A DNA stretch of 64,000 nucleotides from Vreelandella hamiltonii (GCF_014651775.1 NZ_BMXN01000018.1:1-64000); one strand, 5' to 3'. Positions 1 through 7,759 are shown, counted from the first letter of the stretch. The notes: generated by a model not told the origin, from the sequence alone. Program-made: numbers and translations.

Positions 1-37
1 AGCTAACGTGTACTAATGGCCCGTGAGGCTTGACCCT
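1..37 (+). rRNA. rrl: 23S ribosomal RNA, 3' end only
   Basis: The first bases match the conserved 3' terminus of gammaproteobacterial 23S rRNA (GAGCTAAC...TACTAAT...CCGTGAGGCTTGACC). The gene enters the window from the left and only its last few dozen bases are present. The mature end is placed by analogy with E. coli, so it may be off by a few bases. The 23S-5S spacer follows, from about 38 to 189, and shows no tRNA. Confidence 0.9.
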
Positions 38-189
38 ATAACACCCAAGGGGTCTGGTCGTGATGATAACGAAGAGTGTGAACGCACTCGCAACACCGGA
101 TACGCGGCAGTGAGCCCAAGTGCTTGCTGGCAAGAGACGCACACAATACACGTCAACGAATACTCAGCATGATATGCATTACCTGTTAC

Positions 190-226
190 GCCTGACGACC
201 ATAGCACGCGTGAATCATCGTCAGGC
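190..226 (+). pseudogene. rrf: 5S rRNA remnant with internal deletion
   Basis: A 5S gene of about 116 to 120 nt is expected after the 23S spacer. Only 37 nt are present. The 5' part reads GCCTGACGACCATAGCACGC and the 3' part ends TCGTCAGGC. These outer nine bases pair perfectly as 5S helix I, so both ends of the gene survive while the middle (helices II to V) is gone. The junction lies near 215-218, where a short TCA could have served both sides of a deletion. The rho-independent terminator follows 15 nt later, as after a normal rrn operon. Either this rRNA operon carries a dead 5S copy, or the assembly collapsed at a repeat. Confidence 0.75.
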
Positions 227-240
227 ACTTATTAAGTAGA

Positions 241-272
241 AAGCCCCGAGCACACTGTGTTCGGGGCTTTTT
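241..272 (+). terminator. rrn operon terminator
   Basis: An AAGCCCCGA stem closes with TCGGGGCTT across a short loop and is followed by a run of T. It is placed directly after the 5S remnant and ends the rRNA operon. Confidence 0.85.
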
Positions 273-294
273 GCTGTGCGTTGCATACGTCGAA

Positions 295-317
295 ACACCC
301 AGCTAAAGGCTGGGTGT
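295..317 (-). terminator. hisC terminator
   Basis: ACACCCAGC pairs with GCTGGGTGT around a five-base loop. It lies just beyond the hisC stop on the minus strand and is followed there by a weak T-rich tail. Confidence 0.55.
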
Positions 318-325
318 GAGCATCG

Positions 326-1387
326 TCAGGCGCAGAGCGTTTCCATGGCTTCGATAAAGCTGTCCATTTCGTCGTCCGTGCCGATGGTAATGCGTAGAAA
401 GTTGTTCAGCGCCTCGGTGTTGAAGTGCCTGACCAGAATGCCGCGCTCACGCAGGCCAGCGAAGAGCTGGGCGCCTTCATGGTGAGGGTGCTGGGCGAAC
501 AGGAAGTTGGCCTTGGAAGGCAATACCTCGAATCCAAGCCGCTCCAGGCGCTGGCGGGTGCGCTCCCGGGTGGCGATCACGTTATTGCGGCATGCGTCGA
601 AGTGTTCGGTATCCTTCAGGGCTTCGATGCCCACCAGGCTGGCCAGGCTATCTACGGGGTAAGAGTTGAAGGAGTCCTTGACTCGCTGCAGGCCTTCGAT
701 CAGCTCGCTGGAGCCAATCGCATAGCCCAGCCTCAATCCTGCCAGGCTACGTGACTTGGAGAACGTGCCCGTGACCAGCAGGTTCGGGTAGCGGCTAATC
801 AGCGACACGGCGCTGTCAGCGCCGAAATCCACGTACGCCTCATCCACCAGCACCACGCGGTCGGTGACTTTCTGCAGAAGCGCCTCGATGGCTTCCAGCG
901 GGTGAGCATGGCCCGTGGGGGCGTTGGGGTTGGCAAAGATGACGCCGCTTCGCTCACTCGCGCTGGCCAACGCATCCATATCCACTTCCCACTGGGCATT
1001 CAAGGGATGCTTGCGCAGCTCTACGCCGTAAAGGTTGGCATATACCGGATAGAAACTGTAGGTGATGCTGGGTACATCGAGAGGTGCCCCTTGGCAAAAA
1101 AACGCCTGAAATGCGAAGGCCAGGACTTCATCGGAGCCGTTGCCCACGAAGGTTTCCGCGACGCTGACGCCGTAGCGGCTGGCCAGGGTTTCACGCAGCG
1201 CCAGTGAGGTAGGGTCGGGGTAGAGCCGTAAATGATCGGTAGGGTATTGGGCCAGCGCCTGGCTGACTCCAGGGGCCGGGGGGTAGGGGTTCTCGTTGGT
1301 GTTGAGCTTGATCACGCGCTCGCGGGGCTGCTCGCCGGGAATATACGGGGTAAGATCCCTGACGGCAGGGCTCCAGTATTGGCTCAT
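326..1387 (-). CDS. hisC: histidinol-phosphate aminotransferase HisC
   Basis: A 353-residue class I/II PLP aminotransferase that makes histidinol phosphate from imidazole-acetol phosphate and glutamate in histidine synthesis. The start is the Met of MSQYWSPAVRDLTPY; upstream in-frame sequence is not HisC-like and the ribosome binding site is weak. Visible family marks are the substrate loop NTNENPYPPAP, VLVDEAYVDF with the PLP-ring Asp, and TGTFSKSRSLAGLRLGY, whose Lys forms the Schiff base. It stands alone, about 6 kb from hisBHAF, as in many pseudomonads and halomonads. The identification is firm; its own promoter was not located. Confidence 0.95.
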   Translation of the reverse strand: MSQYWSPAVRDLTPYIPGEQPRERVIKLNTNENPYPPAPGVSQALAQYPTDHLRLYPDPTSLALRETLASRYGVSVAETFVGNGSDEVLAFAFQAFFCQGAPLDVPSITYSFYPVYANLYGVELRKHPLNAQWEVDMDALASASERSGVIFANPNAPTGHAHPLEAIEALLQKVTDRVVLVDEAYVDFGADSAVSLISRYPNLLVTGTFSKSRSLAGLRLGYAIGSSELIEGLQRVKDSFNSYPVDSLASLVGIEALKDTEHFDACRNNVIATRERTRQRLERLGFEVLPSKANFLFAQHPHHEGAQLFAGLRERGILVRHFNTEALNNFLRITIGTDDEMDSFIEAMETLCA

Positions 1388-1578
1388 GGGGGTAACCTGA
1401 TTGTGCGGATGTGAATATCCCCATGGTCGCCTGATGGCCGCAAGAGCGCAAGCATTCCCATTGGCCGCGATTCGGCCCATACTTCTCCTGTGAAGGGGTG
1501 GGCGTCGCACCTTGTAGCGGTTATGCTGTCATAAGCGCGCGAAAGAAATGTATGTCCAACACCATAAGGAGACACGCA

Positions 1579-2028
1579 ATGCAATTCAGGAGTTTGCTAG
1601 CCGGTTCGGCTATGTTGGCACTGCTGGCGGGCTGCGCAGCTGGCCCGACGGATCAGCGCGACGACGCAGGCATGAGCGCCTCACAGGCTAACTACCAGGG
1701 TACTCTGCCCTGCCGTAACTGTGACGGCATTGACCTGGATGTGACCATGCAGGGTGAAGAAATGGCCGCTCCGGAAGAGCGTACCTTTACCTTGAATGCG
1801 ACTTACCGCAATCACCCCCAGACACCGCCCGATGAAAACTACGCCGGTAACTGGGAAGTGCTGACGGGTACGCCTGCCGACCCCGACGCGACGGTCTACG
1901 AACTGACACCGGACGGTGACGGCCAGATCTACTACTTCCAGCGGATCGACGAGCGTACGCTCGAGCTGATCGACCCGGAGCGTCGTCGCTTTGAAAACGG
2001 CGAGATGCTGCAACTGCGTCGCCAGTAA
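1579..2028 (+). CDS. NlpE-family lipoprotein
   Basis: A 149-residue protein. A hydrophobic signal segment ends in the lipobox LLAGC, so the mature protein should start at that Cys and be lipid-anchored. The body opens with YQGTLPCRNCDGI, the CxxC signature of the NlpE N-terminal domain (copper resistance and envelope-stress lipoprotein). The domain is about the usual size for an NlpE N-domain, and the C-terminal OB domain of E. coli NlpE is absent. The ATG at 1579 has an AAGGAG site 7 bases upstream; the longer upstream frame lacks such a site. It is followed by its own terminator. A role in sensing copper or surface contact is inferred only. Confidence 0.8.
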   Translation: MQFRSLLAGSAMLALLAGCAAGPTDQRDDAGMSASQANYQGTLPCRNCDGIDLDVTMQGEEMAAPEERTFTLNATYRNHPQTPPDENYAGNWEVLTGTPADPDATVYELTPDGDGQIYYFQRIDERTLELIDPERRRFENGEMLQLRRQ

Positions 2029-2047
2029 TCGCTGAGCGCATCGCATC

Positions 2048-2070
2048 AAGGCGGCCATTGGCCGCCTTTT
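2048..2070 (+). terminator. terminator after NlpE-like gene
   Basis: AAGGCGGCC pairs with GGCCGCCTT, followed by TT. It separates the lipoprotein gene from radA. Confidence 0.75.
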
Positions 2071-2099
2071 GTATGTCTGGCGGTGGTAAAACAGTAGCA

Positions 2100-2201
2100 A
2101 TGACGGTCGTTACAACCGTCTTAACGACCGTCGCAACAACCGTTGTAACAACTGTTGCAACAACAGTGGCAAGTACAGTCATGCGAGACAGGAGCGGCTA
2201 G
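2100..2201 (+). CDS. possible 33-residue Thr/Val-rich leader ORF
   Basis: An ATG opens a 33-codon frame made almost entirely of Thr, Val, Ala and Leu (MTVVTTVLTTVATTVVTTV then on). Its TAG ends two bases before the radA GTG. The composition is imposed by the 12-bp tandem repeat it overlaps. No convincing ribosome binding site precedes it. It could be a coupled leader peptide or merely an open frame created by the repeat. Confidence 0.25.
   Translation: MTVVTTVLTTVATTVVTTVATTVASTVMRDRSG
2103..2186. repeat. 12-bp imperfect tandem repeat, 7 units, before radA
   Basis: Seven consecutive 12-base units fit the consensus ACNGTNGNAACA: for example ACCGTCGCAACA, ACCGTTGTAACA and ACTGTTGCAACA. The first and last are more degenerate. 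The array ends 17 bases before the radA start and contains the likely radA 5' leader. Because 12 is a multiple of three, the array is open in several frames on both strands. Confidence 0.85.
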
Positions 2202-2203
2202 CG

Positions 2204-3577
2204 GTGGCAAAAGCAAAGAGCGCCTTTGTGTGTACCGAGTGTGGTGCCGAGTATCGCAAGTGGCAGGGGCAGTGCACCAGCTGTCAGGAGTGGAATACGC
2301 TCAGTGAGATCCGGTTGACCAGTGCGCGGCCTGGCAGCGGAACGACGGCGACCGGGCGCGCTGGCTATGCGGGCAACCTCTCGAAGGAAGTCGTGGACCT
2401 CAGTAACGTCGACCTCAGCGAAGTGCCACGGTTGACCTCCACCTTTGCCGAGTTCGACCGTGTGTTGGGAGGCGGCCTGGTACCGGGCTCGGCCGTGCTG
2501 CTGGGCGGGAACCCTGGGGCAGGCAAGTCGACGCTGCTGCTGCAAACGGCCTGCAAGCTGGCTCAGCAACGCCGCATCCTCTATGTGACCGGCGAGGAGT
2601 CGCTTTCCCAGGTCGCCATGCGAGCGCATCGGCTGCAGCTTCCCACCAACGGCTTGAAAATGTTGGCGGAAACCAGCGTCGAGACCATTCTGGCCGTTGC
2701 CGAGCGTGAAAAGCCCGAGATTCTGGTCATCGACTCCATTCAGACCATGCACCTGGAGGATATCAGCTCGGCGCCCGGCGGCGTGGCGCAGGTGCGCGAG
2801 TCTGCCGCAGCGCTGACCCGCTTTGCCAAGCAGACGAACACCGTCCTGCTGCTGGTGGGGCATGTCACCAAGGATGGCACCCTGGCAGGCCCCAAGGTGC
2901 TCGAGCACATGATCGATGCCTCGCTACTGCTGGAGGGCGGGGCGGACTCGCGTTTTCGCACCCTGCGTGGCCAGAAGAACCGCTTCGGCGCGGTGAACGA
3001 GCTGGGCGTGTTCGCCATGCTGGAGCAGGGCTTGAAGGAAGTGAAAAACCCCAGTGCCATCTTCCTGTCGCGCCAGGAAGAGCAGGCTCCCGGCAGCCTG
3101 GTGATGGTGGTATGGGAAGGCACGCGGCCGATACTGGTGGAAGTGCAGGCGCTGGTCGATGAGTCAGCCCTGGGGAACCCGCGCCGGGTCGCCGTCGGGG
3201 TCGATCAGAACCGCCTGGCCATGCTGCTGGCGGTATTGAACCGGCATGGTGGGCTGTTCACCGGTGACCAGGACGTGTTCTTGAACGTGGTGGGCGGGGT
3301 CAAGGTGCTGGAAACCAGTGCCGACCTGGCGGTGCTGCTGGCGGTAGTGTCGAGCCTGCAAAACCGTGCGCTGCCCAAGGAGCTGGTCGTGTTTGGCGAA
3401 GTGGGGCTTTCCGGCGAGATTCGCCCCGTGCCCAGCGGGCAGGAGCGTATTACCGAGGCGGCCAAGCATGGCTTCTTGCGCGCCATCGTGCCGCGCGCCA
3501 ATGCGCCAAAGCAGTCGCCCAAGGGCATGGAGGTCATCCCCGTCGACAAGCTTAGCGATGCCCTTGAGGCATTGTGA
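2204..3577 (+). CDS. radA: DNA repair protein RadA (Sms)
   Basis: A 457-residue RecA-like ATPase that drives branch migration of recombination intermediates. An N-terminal zinc finger has C10, C13, C24 and C27. The Walker A motif GGNPGAGKST lies near residue 100, the RadA-specific motif KNRFG follows around residue 260, and the C-terminal third is the Lon-protease-like domain ending in VIPVDKLSDALEAL. Length is normal for the family. The start is GTG, with GGAG about 9 bases upstream. The 12-bp tandem array lies immediately in front. selD follows after 56 bases with its own ribosome binding site, so the two may be cotranscribed. Confidence 0.95.
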   Translation: MAKAKSAFVCTECGAEYRKWQGQCTSCQEWNTLSEIRLTSARPGSGTTATGRAGYAGNLSKEVVDLSNVDLSEVPRLTSTFAEFDRVLGGGLVPGSAVLLGGNPGAGKSTLLLQTACKLAQQRRILYVTGEESLSQVAMRAHRLQLPTNGLKMLAETSVETILAVAEREKPEILVIDSIQTMHLEDISSAPGGVAQVRESAAALTRFAKQTNTVLLLVGHVTKDGTLAGPKVLEHMIDASLLLEGGADSRFRTLRGQKNRFGAVNELGVFAMLEQGLKEVKNPSAIFLSRQEEQAPGSLVMVVWEGTRPILVEVQALVDESALGNPRRVAVGVDQNRLAMLLAVLNRHGGLFTGDQDVFLNVVGGVKVLETSADLAVLLAVVSSLQNRALPKELVVFGEVGLSGEIRPVPSGQERITEAAKHGFLRAIVPRANAPKQSPKGMEVIPVDKLSDALEAL

Positions 3578-3633
3578 CATGGACTATGCTGGATAGCAGA
3601 CGCCAGCCCCGAGCACAGCAAAGGAGAGTCACC

Positions 3634-4671
3634 ATGAGTTCGATTCGATTGACCCAGTACAGCCATGGAGCAGGCTGCGGCTGCAAGATTGCCCCAGACG
3701 TGCTGGACGGTATTCTGGCCAAGGCGGGCCCCGCCGCAGGGCATCAGCGCCTGATCGTGGGCAACCAGGGGCGAGAAGACGCCGCGGTGTACGACCTGGG
3801 CGATGGGCGGGGTATGATTGCCACCACCGATTTCTTCATGCCCATCGTCGATGACCCCTTCGATTTTGGACGCATTGCGGCCACCAACGCCATCAGTGAT
3901 GTCTACGCCATGGGCGGCACGCCGGTGATGGCGCTGGGCATTCTGGGCTGGCCACTCGACAAACTCGCGCCCGAAATAGCCGGAGACGTCGTGGCCGGAG
4001 CGCAGGCGGTATGCCGCGAGTTGGGCATTGCGCTGGCGGGCGGGCACTCCATCGATGCTCCAGAGCCGATCTTTGGCCTGGCCGTCAATGGCCTGGTGTC
4101 GCTTGACCAGCTAAAGCTCAATAGCCAGGCCAAGCCCGGTGACCTGCTGTATCTCACCAAGCCGTTGGGCGTGGGGCTGTTGACCACCGCTGAAAAGCGC
4201 GGCCTGCTGGAAGCAGGGCACCAGGGGCTTGCCCGTGAAACCATGCTCAAGCCCAACACCATTGGCGTTGCGCTGGCCGGTGTCAAAGGAGTGAACGCCA
4301 TGACCGACGTGACCGGCTTCGGGTTGGCAGGCCATCTGGCGGAAATGTGCAGCGCCAGTGGCGTGAAGGCCCACGTGGACTTTCGCCGCTTGCCGCGCCT
4401 GGCCGAGGCCGAAGGCTACCGCCGTCAGGGAGCCGTTCCTGGTGGTACCCAGCGCAATCAGCAGGCGCTGGGCAGCGCCCTGCCCGCCATGGACGAAGCC
4501 CACTGGCAGTGGCTATGCGACCCGCAAACCTCGGGAGGTCTGCTGCTGAGTGTCGATCCCGCCTGGCAGGACGACGTGGAGCGCATTGGTCGCGAGCACG
4601 GCGTCACGCTGGAACCGTTTGGCGAGATGCAGCCTGCCAAGGGCAACGCCGTGATCCAGGTGGTCGGATGA
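3634..4671 (+). CDS. selD: selenide, water dikinase SelD
   Basis: A 345-residue enzyme that makes selenophosphate from selenide and ATP. The N-terminus TQYSHGAGCGCKIAP carries the catalytic Cys and Lys of the family (Cys15 and Lys18 here, equivalent to Cys17 and Lys20 in E. coli). It is the cysteine rather than the selenocysteine form. The start at 3634 has an AAGGAGAG site. The stop overlaps the selU start by ATGA, so the two are translationally coupled. With SelU next door and no selA or selB in view, the selenophosphate is probably used for tRNA 2-selenouridine; selenoprotein synthesis elsewhere cannot be excluded. Confidence 0.96.
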   Translation: MSSIRLTQYSHGAGCGCKIAPDVLDGILAKAGPAAGHQRLIVGNQGREDAAVYDLGDGRGMIATTDFFMPIVDDPFDFGRIAATNAISDVYAMGGTPVMALGILGWPLDKLAPEIAGDVVAGAQAVCRELGIALAGGHSIDAPEPIFGLAVNGLVSLDQLKLNSQAKPGDLLYLTKPLGVGLLTTAEKRGLLEAGHQGLARETMLKPNTIGVALAGVKGVNAMTDVTGFGLAGHLAEMCSASGVKAHVDFRRLPRLAEAEGYRRQGAVPGGTQRNQQALGSALPAMDEAHWQWLCDPQTSGGLLLSVDPAWQDDVERIGREHGVTLEPFGEMQPAKGNAVIQVVG

Positions 4672-5756
4672 CGCTGCCCACGCTGCCTGCTTCTTTGGAG
4701 CTGGTGGCGCGTAATACGCCCTTGATCGATGTGCGTGCGCCGGTGGAGTTCGCCCAGGGCCGCCTGCCGGGAGCGGTGAACCTGCCGCTGATGGACGATG
4801 AAGAGCGCCGCCAGGTTGGCATTGCCTATAAACAGCAGGGCCAGCAGGCGGCGATTGCGCTGGGTGAACGGCTGGTCAGCGGTGCGGTGAAGCAGTCCCG
4901 AGTGCTGGCCTGGCAGGCTCACTTGGCGCGTTATCCGGATGCACTGATCTACTGCTACCGTGGCGGATTGCGCTCCCAAATCAGCCAGCAGTGGCTGGCC
5001 GAGGCGGGCCTGCTGCGGCCCCGCATCGAAGGTGGCTGGAAAGCCCTGCGGCAAAAGCTCTGCCAGCGCATCGACGAGGCCGCCCACCAGCCGCTGCTGG
5101 TGGTGTCTGGCCTGACGGGCTGCGCCAAGACGCCGTTGATCAACCAGTTGCCCAATGGCATCGACCTGGAGGCGTGCGCCCAACACAAGGGGTCCGCGTT
5201 TGGGCGTCAGCCGGAGGAGCCCGCCACGCAGATCGATTTTGAGCATGCGCTGGCCCAGCGGCTGATTGGCCAGCCGGGCAAGCTGGTGATGGAGGACGAG
5301 TCGCGGCAGATCGGCAATGCCAATATCCCGCTGCCGCTATGGCAGGCACTGCAACAAGCGCCGCGCATCCGCATTGAAATGCCGCTGGACTGGCGGTTGG
5401 ATCAGCTGCGCCGGGACTATATCGAAGCGCTGGAGAGAGGCTATACGGCCCGCTTTGGCCCCGATGAGGGGCGTCAGCGCATGCAGCGACAGCTCGCAAG
5501 CGCCCTGGAACGGCTGGCCAAGCGGCTGGGGCATGCACGGCTACAGCGCTTGCAGCGGCTGCAGGCCATGGCGTTTCGTGCCCACGAGGCGGGCGACGTC
5601 CAGGCTCACGAGGCGTGGCTGGCCCCGCTGCTCACCGAGTATTACGACCCGCTCTATCGTTACCACCTGGAGAAACAGCAGAGCCACCGGCCGCCCGAAC
5701 TGCACGTGGGGGACTGGGAAAGCTGCCTGGCCGCCGCTCGGCAGTGGAGTGCCTAG
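4668..5756 (+). CDS. selU: tRNA 2-selenouridine synthase SelU (MnmH)
   Basis: A 362-residue protein that replaces sulfur by selenium at the wobble uridine of certain tRNAs through a geranylated intermediate. The N-terminal rhodanese domain has its active Cys in IYCYRGGLRSQ (about residue 100). The C-terminal half is a P-loop domain. The P-loop reads GLTGCAKTPL: the Gly normally preceding the Walker Lys is Ala, which is unusual. The start is fixed by the ATGA overlap with selD. The longer upstream frame is the shadow of selD. Domain order and length are normal, so the gene is likely functional despite the P-loop change. Confidence 0.93.
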   Translation: MTLPTLPASLELVARNTPLIDVRAPVEFAQGRLPGAVNLPLMDDEERRQVGIAYKQQGQQAAIALGERLVSGAVKQSRVLAWQAHLARYPDALIYCYRGGLRSQISQQWLAEAGLLRPRIEGGWKALRQKLCQRIDEAAHQPLLVVSGLTGCAKTPLINQLPNGIDLEACAQHKGSAFGRQPEEPATQIDFEHALAQRLIGQPGKLVMEDESRQIGNANIPLPLWQALQQAPRIRIEMPLDWRLDQLRRDYIEALERGYTARFGPDEGRQRMQRQLASALERLAKRLGHARLQRLQRLQAMAFRAHEAGDVQAHEAWLAPLLTEYYDPLYRYHLEKQQSHRPPELHVGDWESCLAAARQWSA

Positions 5757-5772
5757 CGGCGGCCGATACGCA

Positions 5773-6465
5773 TCAGAGGCTTTTGAGCCACTGGGTCATG
5801 ACCCGGTCCAGCAGCGGCGCCAGACGCTGAAAGCGCTTGGGATCTGCCTGTATCTGATCGCCGGTTTGCAGGAAGCGCCCGGCGGAAGGGCTCCTGGCCG
5901 TGGGGAGCGCCTCGGCATTCAGCAAGGAAGCCGCGCTGGCCTGGGTCATTTCGAGATGGCATAGCAGCGCCACCACGCGACCAGCATCCCAACTGAACCC
6001 CTGGAGCGGCGCCGCCGCACTGCCGCCCAGGGGCAGCGCGCCGTCAGGCAGGCTAAATACCAGGCGATGCCACATGAAGGCATCGAACTGCTCGGGCAGG
6101 TCAAAGGTGCTCTCTGGCGCCAGGGTGACAGGGTGCCAGCCCGTTTCGGGGTAGGTGCCGGGGGCGATGACGGCGCTCAGGGCTTCGGCGATCCATAGCG
6201 CCCCCAGGCCAATGCCCATGACGGGTTTTTGGCCATCGAGGTAGCGGTGGATGAGCTTGCGCTCTGCCTTTTGCCAGGCGGGCGGGGCGCTGAACAGCGC
6301 GTCGGGGCCGCTCAGTACGATGAGCGCGTCGCACTCGCCAGGGCGCGGGGTCAGCTCCCCTGCGTATAGATGAAAAACGGTGTAACTATGGCCCATGCTC
6401 TCCAGCCAGTCTTGCAGGCGAGCGGGTCCATGGTCAGGGCCGTGCTGTAGCAGATGAATATGCAT
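5773..6465 (-). CDS. class I glutamine amidotransferase-like protein lacking the nucleophile
   Basis: A 230-residue protein of the GMP-synthase-like class I glutamine amidotransferase fold. It has the family landmarks DALIVLSGPDALF, GIGLGALWIAEAL and the late WHRLVF and CHLEM. In active relatives the nucleophile sits in GxCxGHQ; here that position is Gly (GIGLGALW), while the His and Glu of the triad appear to survive in CHLEM. It should therefore lack normal glutaminase activity. The start at 6465 has AGGAG on the minus strand. It converges on selU, with 16 bases between the stops. Its role is unknown; a regulatory or scaffold function is possible. Confidence 0.75.
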   Translation of the reverse strand: MHIHLLQHGPDHGPARLQDWLESMGHSYTVFHLYAGELTPRPGECDALIVLSGPDALFSAPPAWQKAERKLIHRYLDGQKPVMGIGLGALWIAEALSAVIAPGTYPETGWHPVTLAPESTFDLPEQFDAFMWHRLVFSLPDGALPLGGSAAAPLQGFSWDAGRVVALLCHLEMTQASAASLLNAEALPTARSPSAGRFLQTGDQIQADPKRFQRLAPLLDRVMTQWLKSL

Positions 6466-6553
6466 GGTAATCTCCTCGCCGGCCGCACACATCAAGCGCG
6501 GCGGAGCTTGTCCGCCGCGAGTGTGGGACGATAACGTATCGCGTCCACTTCAC

Positions 6554-6600
6554 CAATACCGTTTATCAATACCGTTTCATCAATACCCTCTTCATCAACA
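6554..6600. repeat. 13-14 bp degenerate direct repeats before yjaG-like gene
   Basis: CAATACCGTTT occurs at 6554-6564 and 6567-6577, followed by CAATACCCTCTT at 6581 and CATCAACAC at 6593. The repeats form a short imperfect array ending about 20 bases before the start of the downstream gene. Confidence 0.65.
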
Positions 6601-6620
6601 CAGTGACCCAGGACATCAGC

Positions 6621-7223
6621 ATGGTGGCAAAACCCACAGGATTCTATCAGCGTCTGCAACTGCTGCCGCTGCCCGCCCAGCAAGCCTTCATGGCGGCCTT
6701 GTGCGAGCGGCTGCTACCCAACTACGCCCTCTACGAGCAAACCACGGGCCACGGTGATGGGCATACCCTGCGTACCGTGCTGAGCCTGGTGTGGGAGCGC
6801 TTGAGCGTGCCCAATGCCAGTATCGATTTTGCCCGTCAGGCGGAAAAGCTGGCGGAGTGCGAGCCACCGGCCAACGATGACAGTTTCGGGGCGCGCCGCG
6901 CGCTGGACGCCGTGGTCTCGATCTCGGCGCTGCTGGATACCTTGCAGGGTGAATCGCCGGAAGCGGTGCTGGACGTGAGCCGCACCTCCCGGGCAGGAGT
7001 GCGGGCATTCATCGAGCTGACCGAGGGAGAGGTGGATGCACAGGCGCTGGCGCTGATCATCCGCGACCACCCGCTGATGGCCGATGAAAACGACTTTCAG
7101 GATGCGGTGCTGGAAGCCGTCAGCGAGCCGCTCACCAAAGCGGTGTTAAAAGAGATTCGCTTGCTGGGGCGCAACAACGGCATCAGCAACCTGGGGCTTT
7201 CGCTGGAAGAGGGCGACAAGTAG
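6621..7223 (+). CDS. YjaG family (DUF416) protein
   Basis: A 200-residue, probably cytoplasmic protein resembling E. coli YjaG, whose function is not established. The match is clear at the N-terminus: FMAALCERLLPNYALYEQ followed by TTGHGDG, as in YjaG. The C-terminus ends in a short acidic tail. The ATG at 6621 is preferred because AGGA lies 7 bases upstream; an in-frame GTG at 6603 is the alternative. A short array of direct repeats fills the leader. The gene is single and is not obviously part of an operon. Confidence 0.85.
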   Translation: MVAKPTGFYQRLQLLPLPAQQAFMAALCERLLPNYALYEQTTGHGDGHTLRTVLSLVWERLSVPNASIDFARQAEKLAECEPPANDDSFGARRALDAVVSISALLDTLQGESPEAVLDVSRTSRAGVRAFIELTEGEVDAQALALIIRDHPLMADENDFQDAVLEAVSEPLTKAVLKEIRLLGRNNGISNLGLSLEEGDK

Positions 7224-7252
7224 CCGCCCTTGGGTCTTGCGAACGAACGGCC

Positions 7253-7759
7253 TTAAAAACGGACGCCCGCCGTGATCATCATGCCCGCCGTGCCGAACAC
7301 GATCAGGTCCGACTCGACGCGCCCCCATTGAATGCCCACGCTGGGCAGCAGGGCGGGGGCGATTTCGTAGCGGTTGAAGGGAATCTTGTCGCGGAACTCA
7401 TCCTTGTAGCCCCGCAGCAGCCCGCCGGTGAGCTTGGCGCGCACGTTGATGTTGTCGCCCAACTGCCCTAGCGGAAACTCCCGCCCAGCGTAGAAGTACC
7501 AGGTGGGCTGGTCGAAGGAGTTCTTGAACCAGGCGGCACCCGCCAGCCAGCGGTCAGGGTTGTGCAGCTCGACACTCACCAGATCCTGCTGGTTGGTGTG
7601 CTCCGGGTCGGGGCTGAAGTGCCGGGTCAACAGGCTGGTTTGCACCAGCGTGTGGTCCAGCTCGAAGGCCGGTGGCCAGTCAGGCATAGAAAAGGCCGAG
7701 GCAGATGCGCTCAGCCAAATCATTGCCAGGCCACCTAACCAGGTGCAGGCACGGGGCAT
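7253..7759 (-). CDS. small exported, probably outer-membrane, protein
   Basis: A 168-residue protein with an N-terminal signal peptide cleaved near ASASAFS. The remainder is rich in alternating aromatic and polar residues (AAWFKNSFDQPTWYFYAG), contains a HFSPDPEHTNQQDLV stretch, and ends in Phe, which is typical of a small beta barrel. Pseudomonad relatives are often named sn-glycerol-3-phosphate transporter without support. It starts 9 bases after the hisF stop with AGGAG upstream, so it is probably the last gene of the his operon. No link to histidine is evident. Confidence 0.6.
   Translation of the reverse strand: MPRACTWLGGLAMIWLSASASAFSMPDWPPAFELDHTLVQTSLLTRHFSPDPEHTNQQDLVSVELHNPDRWLAGAAWFKNSFDQPTWYFYAGREFPLGQLGDNINVRAKLTGGLLRGYKDEFRDKIPFNRYEIAPALLPSVGIQWGRVESDLIVFGTAGMMITAGVRF

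Noticed and set aside
13-228. 71-residue minus-strand frame over the 23S-5S spacer
   Set aside because: It runs through rRNA and spacer sequence and has no coding features.
2100-2186. CRISPR-like array
   Set aside because: The units are only 12 bases, contiguous, degenerate and without spacers; no cas genes are in the window.
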